From NCBI GenBank assembly GCA_951802425.1, contig OX637799.1, positions 3,534,001-3,598,000 of the forward strand: 64,000 nucleotides of DNA. Direction: 5' to 3'. The notes beneath the pieces were generated by a model, which worked only from the letters and a program-made list of their open reading frames with translations, had not been told where the DNA came from and ran no database searches. Position 1 is the first letter of the stretch. Each line of letters starts with the position of its first letter. Shown here piece after piece: positions 31,240 through 42,917 of the stretch. This stretch comes from Clavaria fumosa (Eukaryota; Basidiomycota; Agaricomycetes; Agaricales; Clavariaceae). Both the position numbers and the translations under genes were made by a program.

Positions 31240-33353
31240 CCCCCACTGGAGAGGCCCCTAACCAGAGATGATGCGCAGGCAGTGCAGGATGACAAGCAGG
31301 ATTGTAAAATAATATTAAAGGGGTGCATCCCCTTGGGCAGAGTTGTCACCATGTCATCAGGCACAATCCCCTCCTGGGGCCTTTGCCTGGTGCTGACAGG
31401 TCCAGCCAAGTGGTCTGCGTGACCTGCCCCCAGTTGGACAGTGTGTCACAAGTGGCACACCCTGGTGGGGGGTGTATTGTTAAACCTCCAATAGGCAGCC
31501 CTAGGGGGTTTCGGACAGTGGATGTACTTCCACTGTCTTCCAGGGGCATGTTGCCCCTCCATTTGTCCCCTGTCCTCTCCCCCACCCAGAGGCAGCCACA
31601 GATGTGCACTGTGCCCTATGCACTCTAGCAGTGCATACATTCGGGGGGTATGGGAGGCTTCTCCCATTCAGCCAGCACTAGCTGGATGTCATCATCTAAG
31701 GGGGCATTCCCCTTTCACATGTACTTGTGTGGGTACATGAGTAAAAATTTGTCCCAGAGCTTCTTCAACAGAGACTCTGGCATCAGCAAATGCCTTGATT
31801 GTCTGTGCAACTGTCAGTGTTACTTTTGTGGTCCAGAATCTGGACCATCACACAGGGAGGACTCTCCCTTTGATGGCCTGCGCATATGCCCCCTTTGAGA
31901 CAAAGAGGGCCATGGCCATGGCCAGGAACAGGCACCGCATCCGGGCCTGGGATGGCACACATGCCATTATGGTGTGCCAGATGGCCACCTTGCATGCAAA
32001 AGACAGGGGTGAGTCCCCATCTTTATCAATGCCAAGGATGGCCACTCTGCCCATCCTTATTTCCTCAACATAGCAGTGCAGGTCTGACACTGCGCCTCTG
32101 TCACCTTTTGGATTCATAGGGGGAATTTCCCCCTTCTCTCCTACAAAGGAGAGCCACAACTCTTGGGGGAGCAACAGCTCCCCAATGTCTATAAACTCCC
32201 TCATGGGAGGCACAACTACTCTCATCATTGCCAGCAGCAATGTCTGGTACAATGGATAGGAGGGTACTCCCCCTCCTGTAACTTCCGAGGGTCCTGTCCT
32301 CAGGGATGGGTTGCCCATCCCTCCACTCTCTTGCAACATCTGCCCTTGCAGATGGCAGGCTACCTGGTCTGCTGATTTCTTGACCCTGGCAGGAACTCTC
32401 CAGTTCCTCACCAGCCAGTCCTCAACTGGCATGGGTGGCTTAGCCACTGTGGTGTTCTTCTGGGCCTCCTTGACAGCCCATCGCATCTTCATCATGGCAG
32501 TCATATCATAACTGCCATCAGGCACTCCATGATGCACCTATTGGTTGAGGGCAATCACCTCCTCAACTGTCTTCAACTTGACAACCCATGCACCAGGTTT
32601 CATGGACACCCCAGATGGCCAAGGGTAGCCATCTGGAGCTCTGTCTGGTTGAGGGGCATTAAAGGGATAACCCCTTGTCAGAGGTGTGAGAACCATCTCT
32701 GAGAAAGTTCATTTATGCCTCAGTGAGGCATCAGGATTCTGCTGACTGACACCAGCAGGTGGAAGAGGGGGATATCCCTCTTCAAAACTCATGGGGATGT
32801 CAATGTCCCCTGTAGGCAGTGCTATGTCCGCATACGAGACAGTGGTGCGGGCCCATTTTGGGTCCCACTCCAAGGGGTCCCTTTCAGGTCCCTTTCCCTT
32901 TGCTGTGGTTCTCAGTGTGGCAAGCTCCTCATTGGTGCTTGCCAACTTTTCTGTCAAGGAGAGAATCTTCTCCTGTGCCCCTCTAAGGTCTTCTTCAACC
33001 TTGTCCAAATTATCATAAGCTTTTTCAAGCTTTTGCTGATGACCCACACAAAGGGCACTGCCCTTCTCATTATCCTTGCACAAGTCTTCCAGCTTGCACT
33101 GCATCACCTCAAGCCCCAGCCCAAGTTTGTGCTTAGCACTTTCCTGCACTTCCTTAAGTGTTTGCTGAAACACTTCATCCAAGTGCAACAGCAACTTGAA
33201 GATGTGACAATGGAACCTGATGCACTGAGGGCACCAGGATCTGTGAGTGATCGCATGAATCATGTGGTCTTGGACCCAGGGGAGGGCCTCCTCCCCTTGT
33301 GACAATAACGGCTGGGACAACCCAGCCATTCTGATGATGCTTGTCAGCAACAA
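31240..33353 (-). pseudogene. Sense-strand extra ORF downstream of gypsy pol (coiled coil, unknown), broken
   Basis: Two minus-strand frames survive. At 33353-32709 there is a coiled-coil protein (LEKAYDNLDKVEEDLRGAQE, then KGPERDPLEWDPKWARTTVS). At 32537-31848 a continuation reads RWAVKEAQKNTTVAKPPMP, VEDWLVRNWRVPARV, then PSEVTGGGVPSYPLYQTLL and PPMREFIDIGELLLPQE. Further scraps run to 31350. They lie between the chromodomain of pol and the LTR, in the same direction, i.e. where an env-like or accessory ORF would be. I know no function. Frameshifts and stops make this copy non-functional. Confidence 0.55.
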
Positions 33354-33580
33354 GTTTCCTGGTGCAAGGCCAGGGACAGTGGCAGCAGGGATAGCATGAG
33401 GAGATGGGGTCTCCCCATCAGACCATCCATGGTTATGGTTGATGGAGAAATAAGAAAAAGAGGGTGGATCCTCTTAAGGTTTCATACCTGAGCCACCATG
33501 TGACTCAACTGTGGCTAATGACCCTGCGGTCTGGCTCAATCTGTTTACTACTCTGCATGGGTGCTCTGTCTGCACTCTGC

Positions 33581-33871
33581 TCAAGGGTGCCTAGGCAGTG
33601 CCCTCCACGATTCCACCCCTTGCAATTCAAGGTAGTGGTCTAGAGCTGCTAGCTCTTTGACTCCCATATATGGCTCCCAAGTTGTATCCCCAAGAATCCA
33701 TTGGACCTCACATTCTAGGTGGTGTCCTTCCCACCTATGGCCAATAATGGCATCGACCAGCCATTCCTCCTTTGGATCCATTCCAAAGTCATAAAAGACT
33801 TTCACTTCATGGTGCAGAAACAACATGTTGTTGTTTGGCTCATGTTGCTGTAGCCAGCTGACATGGAACAT
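33581..33871 (-). pseudogene. Gypsy integrase C-terminal chromodomain
   Basis: The minus strand reads FHVSWLQQHEPNN, then VKVFYDFGMDPKEEWLVDAI and IGHRWEGHHLECEVQW, then LGDTTWEPYMGVKELAALDH. This is the chromodomain of chromoviruses (EW.V..I..HR..g...e..V.W.g....tWEP...l). It is separated from the integrase above (33936) by a short broken stretch. Confidence 0.8.
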
Positions 33872-33935
33872 CGGGTGGATTCTCCTTGACTTTAGTGAGT
33901 CAGGGAGCTCCAGCTCGTATGTGGATGATTCCGGT

Positions 33936-34736
33936 CTACATGACCATATTGGGTAAGGCCCAATAAACTAATTCTCCCTCTCTAAATGGGTGCTCTTCCT
34001 GTCTATGCTGATTAGCATAAAACATCTGGTGGATGCAACTTTCTATGATCATGTCATGTGCCATTGAAAGGTTGAGTGCAGCCTTCTCTGCGAACATCCT
34101 TACTCCTCTGGGATGTGCCCAGAGTTTGTCTGGCAACTCTGCCATCATCTGGGGCATATACCCATAGGTTAATTCAAATAGGGTGAACCCCATAGACATG
34201 CTTATCAGTGTGTTAATGGTGAACTTGACCATTGGGATTCGCTCCGCCCAATCTGTCTGGTCTGGCTGGACCACAGATCAGATTGACTGCTCCATCACTC
34301 CATCTGTCTGCAGATGGAAAGCTGTGGACATCCACAGCTTAACACTGAGTAATTGGTGAGTTTCCTGCCAAAAGGCAGATGTGAATCTAGGATCATTGTT
34401 GGACACAATCAATCCTGGCAACCCATGTAGTCTCACTACATGTGTTAGAAAGAGCCAGGCTAGCTCTGCTGCCATTACCTGTACTGCTGCATCTACCAGG
34501 CATAATATTGGTGTTTTACATGCCAATGCCTTGATCATCTCCATGCATCTATCATGGAGCAGCCTCCAGTGAAACATTTGCATTTCACTATACAGACTGG
34601 CTAATGGGCCAGTATATGCAGACAGATTGGGCAGGAACTGTCCAATGTACTGTACTAACCCAAGGAACCTCTGTACCTTGTTAACGCTTGTTGGTGTTTT
34701 CCATTTTATCCACTGTAATGTGGATTCGCCAGGCAT
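33936..34736 (-). pseudogene. Gypsy RNase H start fused by deletion to integrase core
   Basis: Minus strand: VQRFLGLVQYIGQFLPNLSA (RT connection/early RNase H) runs directly into integrase sequence HVVRLHGLPGLIVSNNDPRF then TAFHLQTDGVMEQSI. The RNase H domain and the integrase zinc finger are therefore deleted. In the core, IVSD.D is IVSNND, replacing the second catalytic Asp. After a stop the frame continues (34274-33936) with the integrase C-terminal region (DWAERIPMVKFTINT). Not functional. Confidence 0.75.
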
Positions 34737-35493
34737 CTATTATGTGCCCTAAGCAATCTATGCTCTTTGCATATAATGAGCACTTTTTCTTGCTCAAGAA
34801 AAGGCTGGTGCCTTTGAGGGTCTCAAAGACCATCCCTAAGTGATGCTCATGGTCCTCCAAGGTCTTGGAGAGGGTGAATACATTGTCTAAGTACACATGC
34901 ACATACTTCCCCAGCTGATGACAAAATATGTGCATCATCAGGCACTGAAAGGTAGCAGGGGCATTACATTCCCCTATCTGCATCACCTGTGAGAACATGG
35001 TGCCCAAGACGGTCACAAATGCCATCTTCCACACCTCCTCAGGCTCTACGCATACTTGTTCATTCGCATCTGATAGGTCAATCTTTGACCTATATGCGGC
35101 TCTAGACATGTCCTCTCTGATCTGATCTTGATCAGGCAATGGGGTAATATCCTGTACAGTGTTTGCATTCTGTTTCTGGCAGTCTACAACTGTCTGTAGC
35201 AGCGGGTTCCAGCTGCTTTTCAGTATACACAGCATAGGAGCTGCCTGTGATGCTGCTCCTGCTTCCCACCAACTGTTAGTAATGTAATGGTTCACTTTCT
35301 CAAGGAATTGTTCCTTGAATGCCTCAGCACACCAAGGCAAGTAATAGTTATAGACTTTCTTTTTGTCTATCAAGGGTATATGGTGGTTTACTGCCCAAAA
35401 TGGAGGCAGTCTGGAGGGGACTCCCCCAAAGAGTTCAGCATACTGGTTAAACCAGTACTCATGCCTGCCCTTGAGGTAGGCATCATCTTTCAA
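34681..35493 (-). pseudogene. Gypsy reverse transcriptase (Ty3/Tf-type), catalytic site mutated
   Basis: Minus strand: RLPPFWAVNHHIPLIDKKK, ITPLPDQDQIREDMSRA, YRSKIDLSDANEQVCVEPEE, ECNAPATFQCLMMHIF, then VHVYLDNVFTLSKTLEDHE. The order and motifs are those of Ty3/gypsy RT, but the YxDD box is YLDN, so the enzyme is dead (GAC/GAT to AAC type change). Upstream (35893-35507) is a short broken stretch of unclear nature. It belongs with the chromodomain and downstream ORF to one decayed element. Confidence 0.8.
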
Positions 35494-35699
35494 TTTTACA
35501 GAGGCATTAGCCTCTCCCCCTTCCAGTGCTCACCCTTGTCACAGGGGCCCAAGTGTAGTCAGCTCTTTGGAGCTTCCTTCCTTGGCACACTCTTTCCCAA
35601 TACATGGAGGCGTAACACTTCTGTTTCCTCACTCGGGTGACATAGCCTGAAGGGTTTTTCCTTTTCCTTTGCAGATATGGATTGCCCACAACCAGCATA

Positions 35700-36011
35700 G
35701 TCATCTTCCACGACTTCCTAGGCAGTGCAAGCAGGGTGAGCAGGTGAGTGGGGCAATCATGGTTAGCAGTCAGCAGTGCAAGTGGGATGGGCAGGGTGGA
35801 TGTCACAAGTGGGTTGAGCAGGGTAGGCAGTGCAAGTGAGGCAAGTGGGGTGGATGATGGAAGTGGTGAGAGTGACATGGATGGCACAAGCATGATTACT
35901 AGTGCAGTACAAGCAAGGTGAACATGATAGACAGGTACTTACATTGAGGGGTAGGGTGACTTGCTGCCTGTGGACAATGGAGGTCTGAGATGAGTGGGGA
36001 CAAGCAAGCAC
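35700..36011. repeat. GCAAGTGRGG-type minisatellite at the palindrome edge
   Basis: Degenerate repeats of GGCAGTGCAAGCAGGGTGAGCAGG/GTGGGTTGAGCAGGG. The same motif type occupies 36660-36880 inside the palindrome arm (and its mirror at 37530-37750). Frames through it are shadows. Confidence 0.6.
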
Positions 36012-38397
36012 ATCATCCTTCACCCATATTGTATATTCACATGAATCTGCAACTCATCTTAAGAAATGGAATTTTGTTTTCACATTTCATCAGTATTTCT
36101 TGTCCACATGGATGACATTGTTATGCCTTCCTGTCTCTACTACCAACTAAGGGCCTTCTTCTTCCATTCCATCTAGCATCCATTCAAGCCCTCCTCCATC
36201 TGAGGTGCTCCCTGTTGTCCCTATAGCACCATCAGATAGTCACCCATGTACCAGCATACCATTGCCCTTGTATGATTGTCTGCTCTCCTGTCTCTTCCCC
36301 AGTCTCTTCATTCAGCAATTGTGTCTCCCCCATTCTCCCCCATGTGTTGATAGCTGTGGGCCACACACATGCTTTCAAGCTTTGACACAAACTCAACTCA
36401 TCACTTAACTGACTTTGTGAGATGGGGCATCCAGGACACCCACTTTGACATTCACATCTAGTCAACTTTGTGTGTCATTTGGGCATGGCAGTCCTGGACA
36501 CCCACCTTGAGGCACACATCCAGTCAACTTACTTTGTACATTATGAGAGATGTGGGTGTCCTGGTCCTCCTGGCATGGCTTACCTGTATCTGTATGATAT
36601 CCCAGCCTGCATCACATTGGATCTTGGTAGGTATGTAGGACCTAGGTTTGGCATGCTAAGAGTGAGTAGCACAGGTGGTGTAAGTAGGATGGAGGGTGGA
36701 CAGTGTGAGTGGAGTGAGTGGGTGGCACAGGCAAGGTGAGTAAGGCAAGTGGCACAAGTGAGGAGGTGCAAGTGAGGCAAGCCATGTGGTGTAGCACCAA
36801 TGAGGTGAGTGGGTAGGCAGTGCAAGCAGGGTGGATGGCACAATTGGGGGTGAGCAGCATGGGTGGCACCATTGGGACAAGTTTGGTGGACAGTGCATAT
36901 TATCAGTCAATGATAAGTTAATATTTCCTTGTATTATTCATGACATGTCTGCTTGAGTAATGTATGTGTTTACTGTGCTCATGCTTGCCATACCTGGCAC
37001 TGCTCATGTTCATCAGTCATTGCTTATGTGTGCCATACAGTGCCTAGGCTATGTCCATGCTGCTCATAGCAACCCACCTCCAGACCCTGTTCTTTTTTCC
37101 CTTCCCCAGGTAGTCCAGCACAATGCAGTTCTGCCTCCACCCCTTCCTTGCCATGTGCTATCCACTCTATGCTGCTTGTCTTGTTCTTGGGTCTATGTTA
37201 ATCACCAGACTCCTAGACAGAAGAACAAGACAAGCAGCATAGAGTGGATAGCACATGGCAAGGAAGGGGTGGAGGCAGAACTGCATTGTGCTGGACTACC
37301 TGGGGAAGGGAAAAAAGAACAGGGTCTGGAGGTGGGTTGCTATGAGCAGCATGGACATAGCCTAGGCACTGTATGGCACACATAAGCAATGACTGATGAA
37401 CATGAGCAGTGCCAGGTATGACAAGCATGAGCACAGTAAACACATACATTACTCAAGCAGACATGTCATGAATAATACAAGGAAATATTAACTTATCATT
37501 GACTGATAATATGCACTGTCCACCAAACTTGTCCCAATGGTGCCACCCATGCTGCTCACCCCCAATTGTGCCATCCACCCTGCTTGCACTGCCTACCCAC
37601 TCACCTCATTGGTGCTACACCACATGGCTTGCCTCACTTGCACCTCCTCACTTGTGCCACTTGCCTTACTCACCTTGCCTGTGCCACCCACTCACTCCAC
37701 TCACACTGTCCACCCTCCATCCTACTTACACCACCTGTGCTACTCACTCTTAGCATGCCAAACCTAGGTCCTACATACCTACCAAGATCCAATGTGATGC
37801 AGGCTGGGATATCATACAGATACAGGTAAGCCATGCCAGGAGGACCAGGACACCCACATCTCTCATAATGTACAAAGTAAGTTGACTGGATGTGTGCCTC
37901 AAGGTGGGTGTCCAGGACTGCCATGCCCAAATGACACACAAAGTTGACTAGATGTGAATGTCAAAGTGGGTGTCCTGGATGCCCCATCTCACAAAGTCAG
38001 TTAAGTGATGAGTTGAGTTTGTGTCAAAGCTTGAAAGCATGTGTGTGGCCCACAGCTATCAACACATGGGGGAGAATGGGGGAGACACAATTGCTGAATG
38101 AAGAGACTGGGGAAGAGACAGGAGAGCAGACAATCATACAAGGGCAATGGTATGCTGGTACATGGGTGACTATCTGATGGTGCTATAGGGACAACAGGGA
38201 GCACCTCAGATGGAGGAGGGCTTGAATGGATGCTAGATGGAATGGAAGAAGAAGGCCCTTAGTTGGTAGTAGAGACAGGAAGGCATAACAATGTCATCCA
38301 TGTGGACAAGAAATACTGATGAAATGTGGAAACAAAATTCCATTTCTTAAGATGAGTTGCAGATTCATGTGAATATACAATATGGGTGAAGGATGAT
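36012..38397. repeat. Giant near-perfect palindrome: two 1177-bp arms, 32-bp loop
   Basis: Arms 36012-37188 and 37221-38397 are reverse complements. A position x on the left pairs with 74409-x on the right across the whole length without any length change, and I notice only one or two mismatches (for example the TTTTCACAT/TTTCCACAT site near 36080/38328, and TTGCCATACC/TTGTCATACC near 36987/37422). The loop is 37189-37220. The arms contain minisatellite GTGCAAGTGAGG repeats, ~65-bp direct repeats with GTCCTGGACACCCAC, and no recognisable gene; every open frame in one arm is mirrored in the other. Confidence 0.97.
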
Positions 38398-38409
38398 CAG
38401 CAGGGGATG

Positions 38410-39660
38410 CACATGGGTTGATGATCTAACTGATCTAAAACTTGGGATAAAGGAATCATCCCAATGTCCCACCTTGTCCCGCCTTGTCCCACCTTCCTTA
38501 TTTAGTAATCCCCCTATGAGAGTGTGATTAATGTCAACTTACACTAAACACTAAATCACACTCATCAGTCCTCACAAGTTTGTACTTAGCAGTGGCACCC
38601 CGACAAGGACCCCACTTGCAATATTCTCAAAAAAAAAATTCCCTCCTTTCAGTCCTCATCATGTCTTTGATAATGTTTACTCTCATGTGGTGCTTGCCCT
38701 CAAACATTTTTTTTTCTCCCCAAAAATTGATTTAGGGTTCCTGGGGTCTTCCAGCCAACTTTGAAATGTGGTGGCTCTGAAGTAGTTATTAGTGCTGTTG
38801 ATATTTATGAGGAATGTGTCTGGCAGTAATGATACTGACTATGGCCCACAGGCCTGAGATGGGATCTGATATGTACACCTTAAACCAATATTCATGATTG
38901 TAGGGATGCTCTCCTGAGATCATCAATTCCAGACCTACATGTGATCCACTGCCACAGTCTGACATAGACTTGTTGTACTGACCCCTGTCTGATCACTTTC
39001 ATTCTACTAGTACTTCGTTGGCAACCTTAGTTGCAATGCTCAGCATCCATGGTAATGCTACATGACTGTCTCAGTATTCAGCACTGAACACTGTTTCATT
39101 GACACTAAATTTGCTTCTCATCACTGTCTTCCAAGACTTCCATGAAACCCCAGGAGGTCTTTGTTGTCATGACCCAGTGGTCTCTAAATGAGTTAGTGCA
39201 TCTACCTCAATGATGTTAGACTGTAGGGTATTGATATGGTGCCTGAAAGATGTCTCTGGGCATGCTACAAGTGTGCTTGGGCAGATCAGGCAGATTGGAG
39301 TGAAGTCTAGTCAGAGTTCAGGTTCAGGATTCCAGATGTTCTGGAATTGGGCTTCAGGGTTCAGGTGGGACTCAAACATATTGATATGATGCCCATACAG
39401 AGTCCTGAGGTCTCAGATTTTAGAGTTATGGGGTTATGGAGTTATGGAGTTATGGGGTTTGGGGTAAAGTCCAGTCAGAGGTAAGTTGGATTTGACTTCA
39501 TTAAATTATTGAGATGGGGATGGATGGGAGGGCAGAGGCAGACCGAGAGGCTGGAGTATGGATTAGACACTGGTACTAAGGGAGCAATGGTGGTTTGGGG
39601 CTCCCTAACAAGGACCCCAATCATATTATAATCCATTCTGTGACATAGGTGTATTGATTG
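38410..39660 (+). mobile_element. Decayed gypsy fragments (LTR/PBS-like start, protease piece, LTR-like piece)
   Basis: TGGCACCCCGACAAGGACCC at about 38592 looks like a tRNA-type primer-binding site following an LTR-like stretch. Around 39085-39165, CACTGAACACTGTTTCATTG followed by ACACTAAATTTGCTTCTCATC aligns with the protease region of the young gypsy pol (54539-54620), with CG changed to TG/CA. Around 39280-39640, GTGAAGTCTAGTCAGAGTTC and CTTCAGGGTTCAGGTGGGAC align with the CpG-rich block at 51735-51810. All frames are broken. Confidence 0.6.
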
Positions 39661-40156
39661 CATCTTGGATCATTTGAATAATGTCTAAGTTATTTCATTC
39701 AGTAGGTCATATGCAACACCATTTAATTTTGTTTCTACCTGGCTGCTTACCCTCTATTCAATTTATTCCCCAATGCTCTATGTTATGATATTTGCATGTG
39801 TGCTTCACATGTTTTAATTGTTGCAAAGCCACAGTGGCTAGCTTAGTGCATTTTGTAACTTCCCTCCCCTTTGTCATTGTCAAGTGATGTTGTGGCCCAC
39901 ATGAACATTCACCACTGCTTGGCATAAGATATTCTTGCAAGTTTTCAGAATTGTGCTGCAGGTGTTGACTTGGTTGTGATTATACAGATAGAGGCTCTGG
40001 AAATGACATTAATTGCTTGCAGGGAATGGGCCATTTTATTTGACACATTGAAGACAAGATTATACATGATCTGGACATTTTAGAATATGTTGTGTCCAAG
40101 GAACATGCCTACTGCTTCCAGTTCCACTTTGACAGGCTTTAGTAAGCAAAGTGTAG
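39661..40156. other. Spacer 3' of the RecQ-type gene
   Basis: AT-rich DNA with no recognisable motif. It may hold the 3' untranslated region of the minus-strand RecQ-type gene that ends near 40157. Confidence 0.4.
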
Positions 40157-41110
40157 CTACTTTTGTTGTGTCAACTGATATTGGTAGAACCACATGAACA
40201 ATGCAATCAAATTGCTCGTATGCCCAGGCATAGGTTTTGCATTAATCCAAACCAATGCAGACATGGAATCTTGCCAATCTTGTCCAAAGGCCTTTGTAGC
40301 AAGTGTGATCAAACTTGGAGTAGTCAACACTGCATGCACAAGGGGGGCAACAATGTCTGGGAAGTCACATGAATCTGCAGAACCCCTCACAAAGGTTCTA
40401 TGCAGTTCCCCATCACACTGGGGAACATGGCAGTAGTAGCAGATAGCTTCATGATTGTCATTGTACTTGAGTTCACTTTTAAATTGTCGATACTTGTGAA
40501 AAGTCCTCTGGAACAAATTGCAGTCCTTCAATATGTGGGACTGGCTTGTTTCTGTTCTGGGCACCACTGCTGAACAATGTGCACATCCACCAAGGTAGCT
40601 GCTGAGTGCTTGATGGATTGGCTTGGCATACTCAGCTGCTTCCAACTGCCTTTGCACCACTCTTCTGCTCCCTTCTGCATGGGCATGTCCAAATGCTTCC
40701 AGAAGCTGTCGTTTCAGGGGATTGGCCCCAGTGGAAAAGCTGTGTTGCATGGCAGAGTGCTGAGTGGTTATGCATGGTGATGGTTTGGAAATCCTTTGTG
40801 AAGGGATCCTTGTGCTTGCTTCTCCTCTTGTTAAGCCTGTCTTTTTTAAGCAGCCGCTGCATAGCTCTGCCTTGGGGTCTTCATGACAAAATGTCCCCTT
40901 GGCATCACAGAAGTTGGTTGTTGCAAACCGAATGCAATCCCTATGTCCTGTTCGATAGAGAAGTTTGTACATGGCCAAATGGCCCTTGTGGTCAATCTGG
41001 CCATTGGGTAGGCCAGGTGGAGGATGATGGGTGGCCTTTGGAATGATGATGGATTTGGCTGGCCTTCCATCCCGTTCTGCATGTCCTTTCTCCTGAGTGA
41101 ACTCTATCAT
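40157..41110 (-). CDS. RecQ motif VI and Cys-rich C-terminal part
   Basis: It starts SMIEFTQEKGHAERDG (degenerate RecQ motif VI; the Arg finger position of GRAGRDG is His and a Gly is Glu). It then continues to CIRFATTNFCDAKGTFCHED and ELCSGCLKK, which has the spacing of the RecQ zinc-binding segment (CRR..l..yfd....C......CD.C). The remaining ~200 residues hold another Cys/His patch (LGGCAHCSAVV... LKDCNLF) of unknown role. It is in frame with the helicase except for the TGA at 41114-41116. Confidence 0.7.
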   Translation of the reverse strand: MIEFTQEKGHAERDGRPAKSIIIPKATHHPPPGLPNGQIDHKGHLAMYKLLYRTGHRDCIRFATTNFCDAKGTFCHEDPKAELCSGCLKKTGLTRGEASTRIPSQRISKPSPCITTQHSAMQHSFSTGANPLKRQLLEAFGHAHAEGSRRVVQRQLEAAEYAKPIHQALSSYLGGCAHCSAVVPRTETSQSHILKDCNLFQRTFHKYRQFKSELKYNDNHEAICYYCHVPQCDGELHRTFVRGSADSCDFPDIVAPLVHAVLTTPSLITLATKAFGQDWQDSMSALVWINAKPMPGHTSNLIALFMWFYQYQLTQQK

Positions 41111-41113
41111 AGA

Positions 41114-42083
41114 TCAAGGGGATCCTGCATGAATGACCACACGAACATGTGGATAGTCATTTCCTGCACCAAATGCCGATGTGCACACCATGATCTTGTT
41201 TTTCCCATCTAGCCAGTCCTTATGGAATTGTTCTCGAAGGTCTGGTGCATGCATGTTGTTTTTGTCAATGCCATGATAGAAGTCACATCCAAGCTCCACT
41301 GCCATAGCCTTGCCTTCGTCTAGGAATGGAGCAAATATAAGCGCACGATCTTTGGATCCAAAGTGTTCCATTTCATGATGTAGAACTTGCTTCAATTGTT
41401 GTATGATGTGCTGTGAGGATGGTTGTGAAGCTTCAAGAATGTACTGGATTTCTGGACGATGGGTGGTAGTGCGAGAGATAAATGGGTTGTGCAACCCAAA
41501 GGAGTCACAAATGACATCTTGACTCTGCAGAGGAATGGTTCCTGAGAGCACTACAAGCTGCATGGGAAAGCTCCTGAGTGCATACAGGTCTTGAAGGGAC
41601 TGTCGAAAATCATTGGCTGTGAATGCAAAGTGGCCTTCATCAAACACTGTTCTGACCACAGATTTATGTGTGTGGAGCTCCACCAGTGCCTCTTGGTACA
41701 TTGTAGTCCTTGCACGATCTGCTGACAGTATGACCAGGTTTTTATGTCCATCAATGTGGGTCCCACCAGTGTAGAGCTCAAAGCCAATCCCCATGATGGT
41801 GAGTTTGCGAACATAGTCAGATATCAATGAATTGAGAGGGAGGATTCCAATTGTAATTTGACCCTTTTCCAGAAGAGTGGGCAAGACCATGATCATTGAT
41901 TTTCCTGACCCAGTTCGCATGATGCCAAGAACATCCCTTTTTAAAGCCAACACCTCAACAAGTATGTCCCTCTGCTCTGGGCAGGACCATGTGGCCCCTG
42001 GATTACAGAGCACTTTTTGGAGCATGCTGAGAGCTTTCATCTCTACATCATGGTTGGGCACTATAGAAGCCCTTGTTTGTGAG
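41114..42083 (-). CDS. RecQ-type helicase core
   Basis: After an acceptor at 42084-42085 (CACAAAG) the protein reads ISQTRASIVPNHDVEMKAL, then LGIMRTGSGKSMIMVLP (Walker A, GSGKS), FDEGHF (DEAH-like motif II), LSGTIP (motif III), LIFAPFLDEGKA, and VCTSAFGAGNDYPHVRVVIH (motif V of RecQ: t.AFG.G.D...VR.ViH). The aligned Ala of DEAH is Gly. ATP-dependent 3'-5' DNA unwinding is the known family activity; whether this copy works is doubtful given the next exon. Confidence 0.85.
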
Positions 42084-42097
42084 CTTTGTGGTTTTTT

Positions 42098-42430
42098 ATA
42101 TATGAATGTTAATCACACTGGAAGTAGGTTGATAATTGTGTAATGTTGCTTACATTTCCACCTTGGTTGAGACAGCCTTCTCAGCATGTGGCATTGGGTG
42201 TGTGGAAGAGGAACCATTCAGTTCACTTGTGATTAACATACTTGAGTGTTAATCACATAGTGATGATGAGTGACAGGTGTTGCTTACATATCTGCTCTGG
42301 TTGAAGCCACAATCTCAGCATGCATCTTCTGGAGTGTAGGAGAGTGGATGTGTGGTTCACTTGTGATTAACATACTTGAATGTTAATCACATTGTAGTTA
42401 CGAGTGACTATTATTTTATATTGCTTACAT
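42098..42430 (-). repeat. Tandem duplicated 72-nt exons with hairpin-bearing introns
   Basis: Two exons of exactly 72 nt (42288-42359 and 42154-42225) are separated and followed by similar introns with GTAAGCAA donors. Both start after TTAATCACAAG and keep the same phase. They encode EPHIHSPTLQKMHAEIVAS... and ELNGSSSTHPMPHAEKAVST..., which share the H..AE..(V/A)ST(R/K)..(D/E)I pattern. The introns upstream of each exon carry perfect 11-bp inverted repeats TGTGATTAACA/TGTTAATCACA (42228-42257 and 42362-42391). The duplication unit is about 134 bp. Confidence 0.8.
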
Positions 42431-42917
42431 GTCCACAAGGGGTAAAATATTTTCTCCATCATGAGTATGCCATGGTGCATCTAGTGAACTGGATGTATAA
42501 AATGAGCAATTTGACTGTCCATTTTCTCTTGACAATGACAGAAACTCACTCATCGCCTTCCTTAACTTCAAGTCTGGGTTTGATTGGTGACAATCTATGG
42601 GTAAGAGATAGGTACATTGTATCAGATTCTTATGAAGCAGACATGTAGGCATACATACCTTCTGACTTGGAAAGAGGTGCCTTGCAATGATGCTACCTTT
42701 ACACCTTGGATCATTCTGCTTTCAGCACCCTGAATGGTTTGGGAAATGGCTTCTTGGAATGTTTTGCTGATAGTTGCATTGAGTTTCCTTGCAACCAAGT
42801 CTGCAAAGCCTTCTTCCTTTCCCCAGGCCCTCATTTCCTGTCTTATGATGCCATTTTCAAGTTTTTCTTGGAAACTGCTACACCTTGCCTGTTGATATGG
42901 TAGTTGAAGCCCACCTG

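Noticed and set aside
36205..38204. Paired ORFs on opposite strands that look like a duplicated gene pair
   Set aside because: They are mirror images created by the palindrome and show no domain or coding bias.
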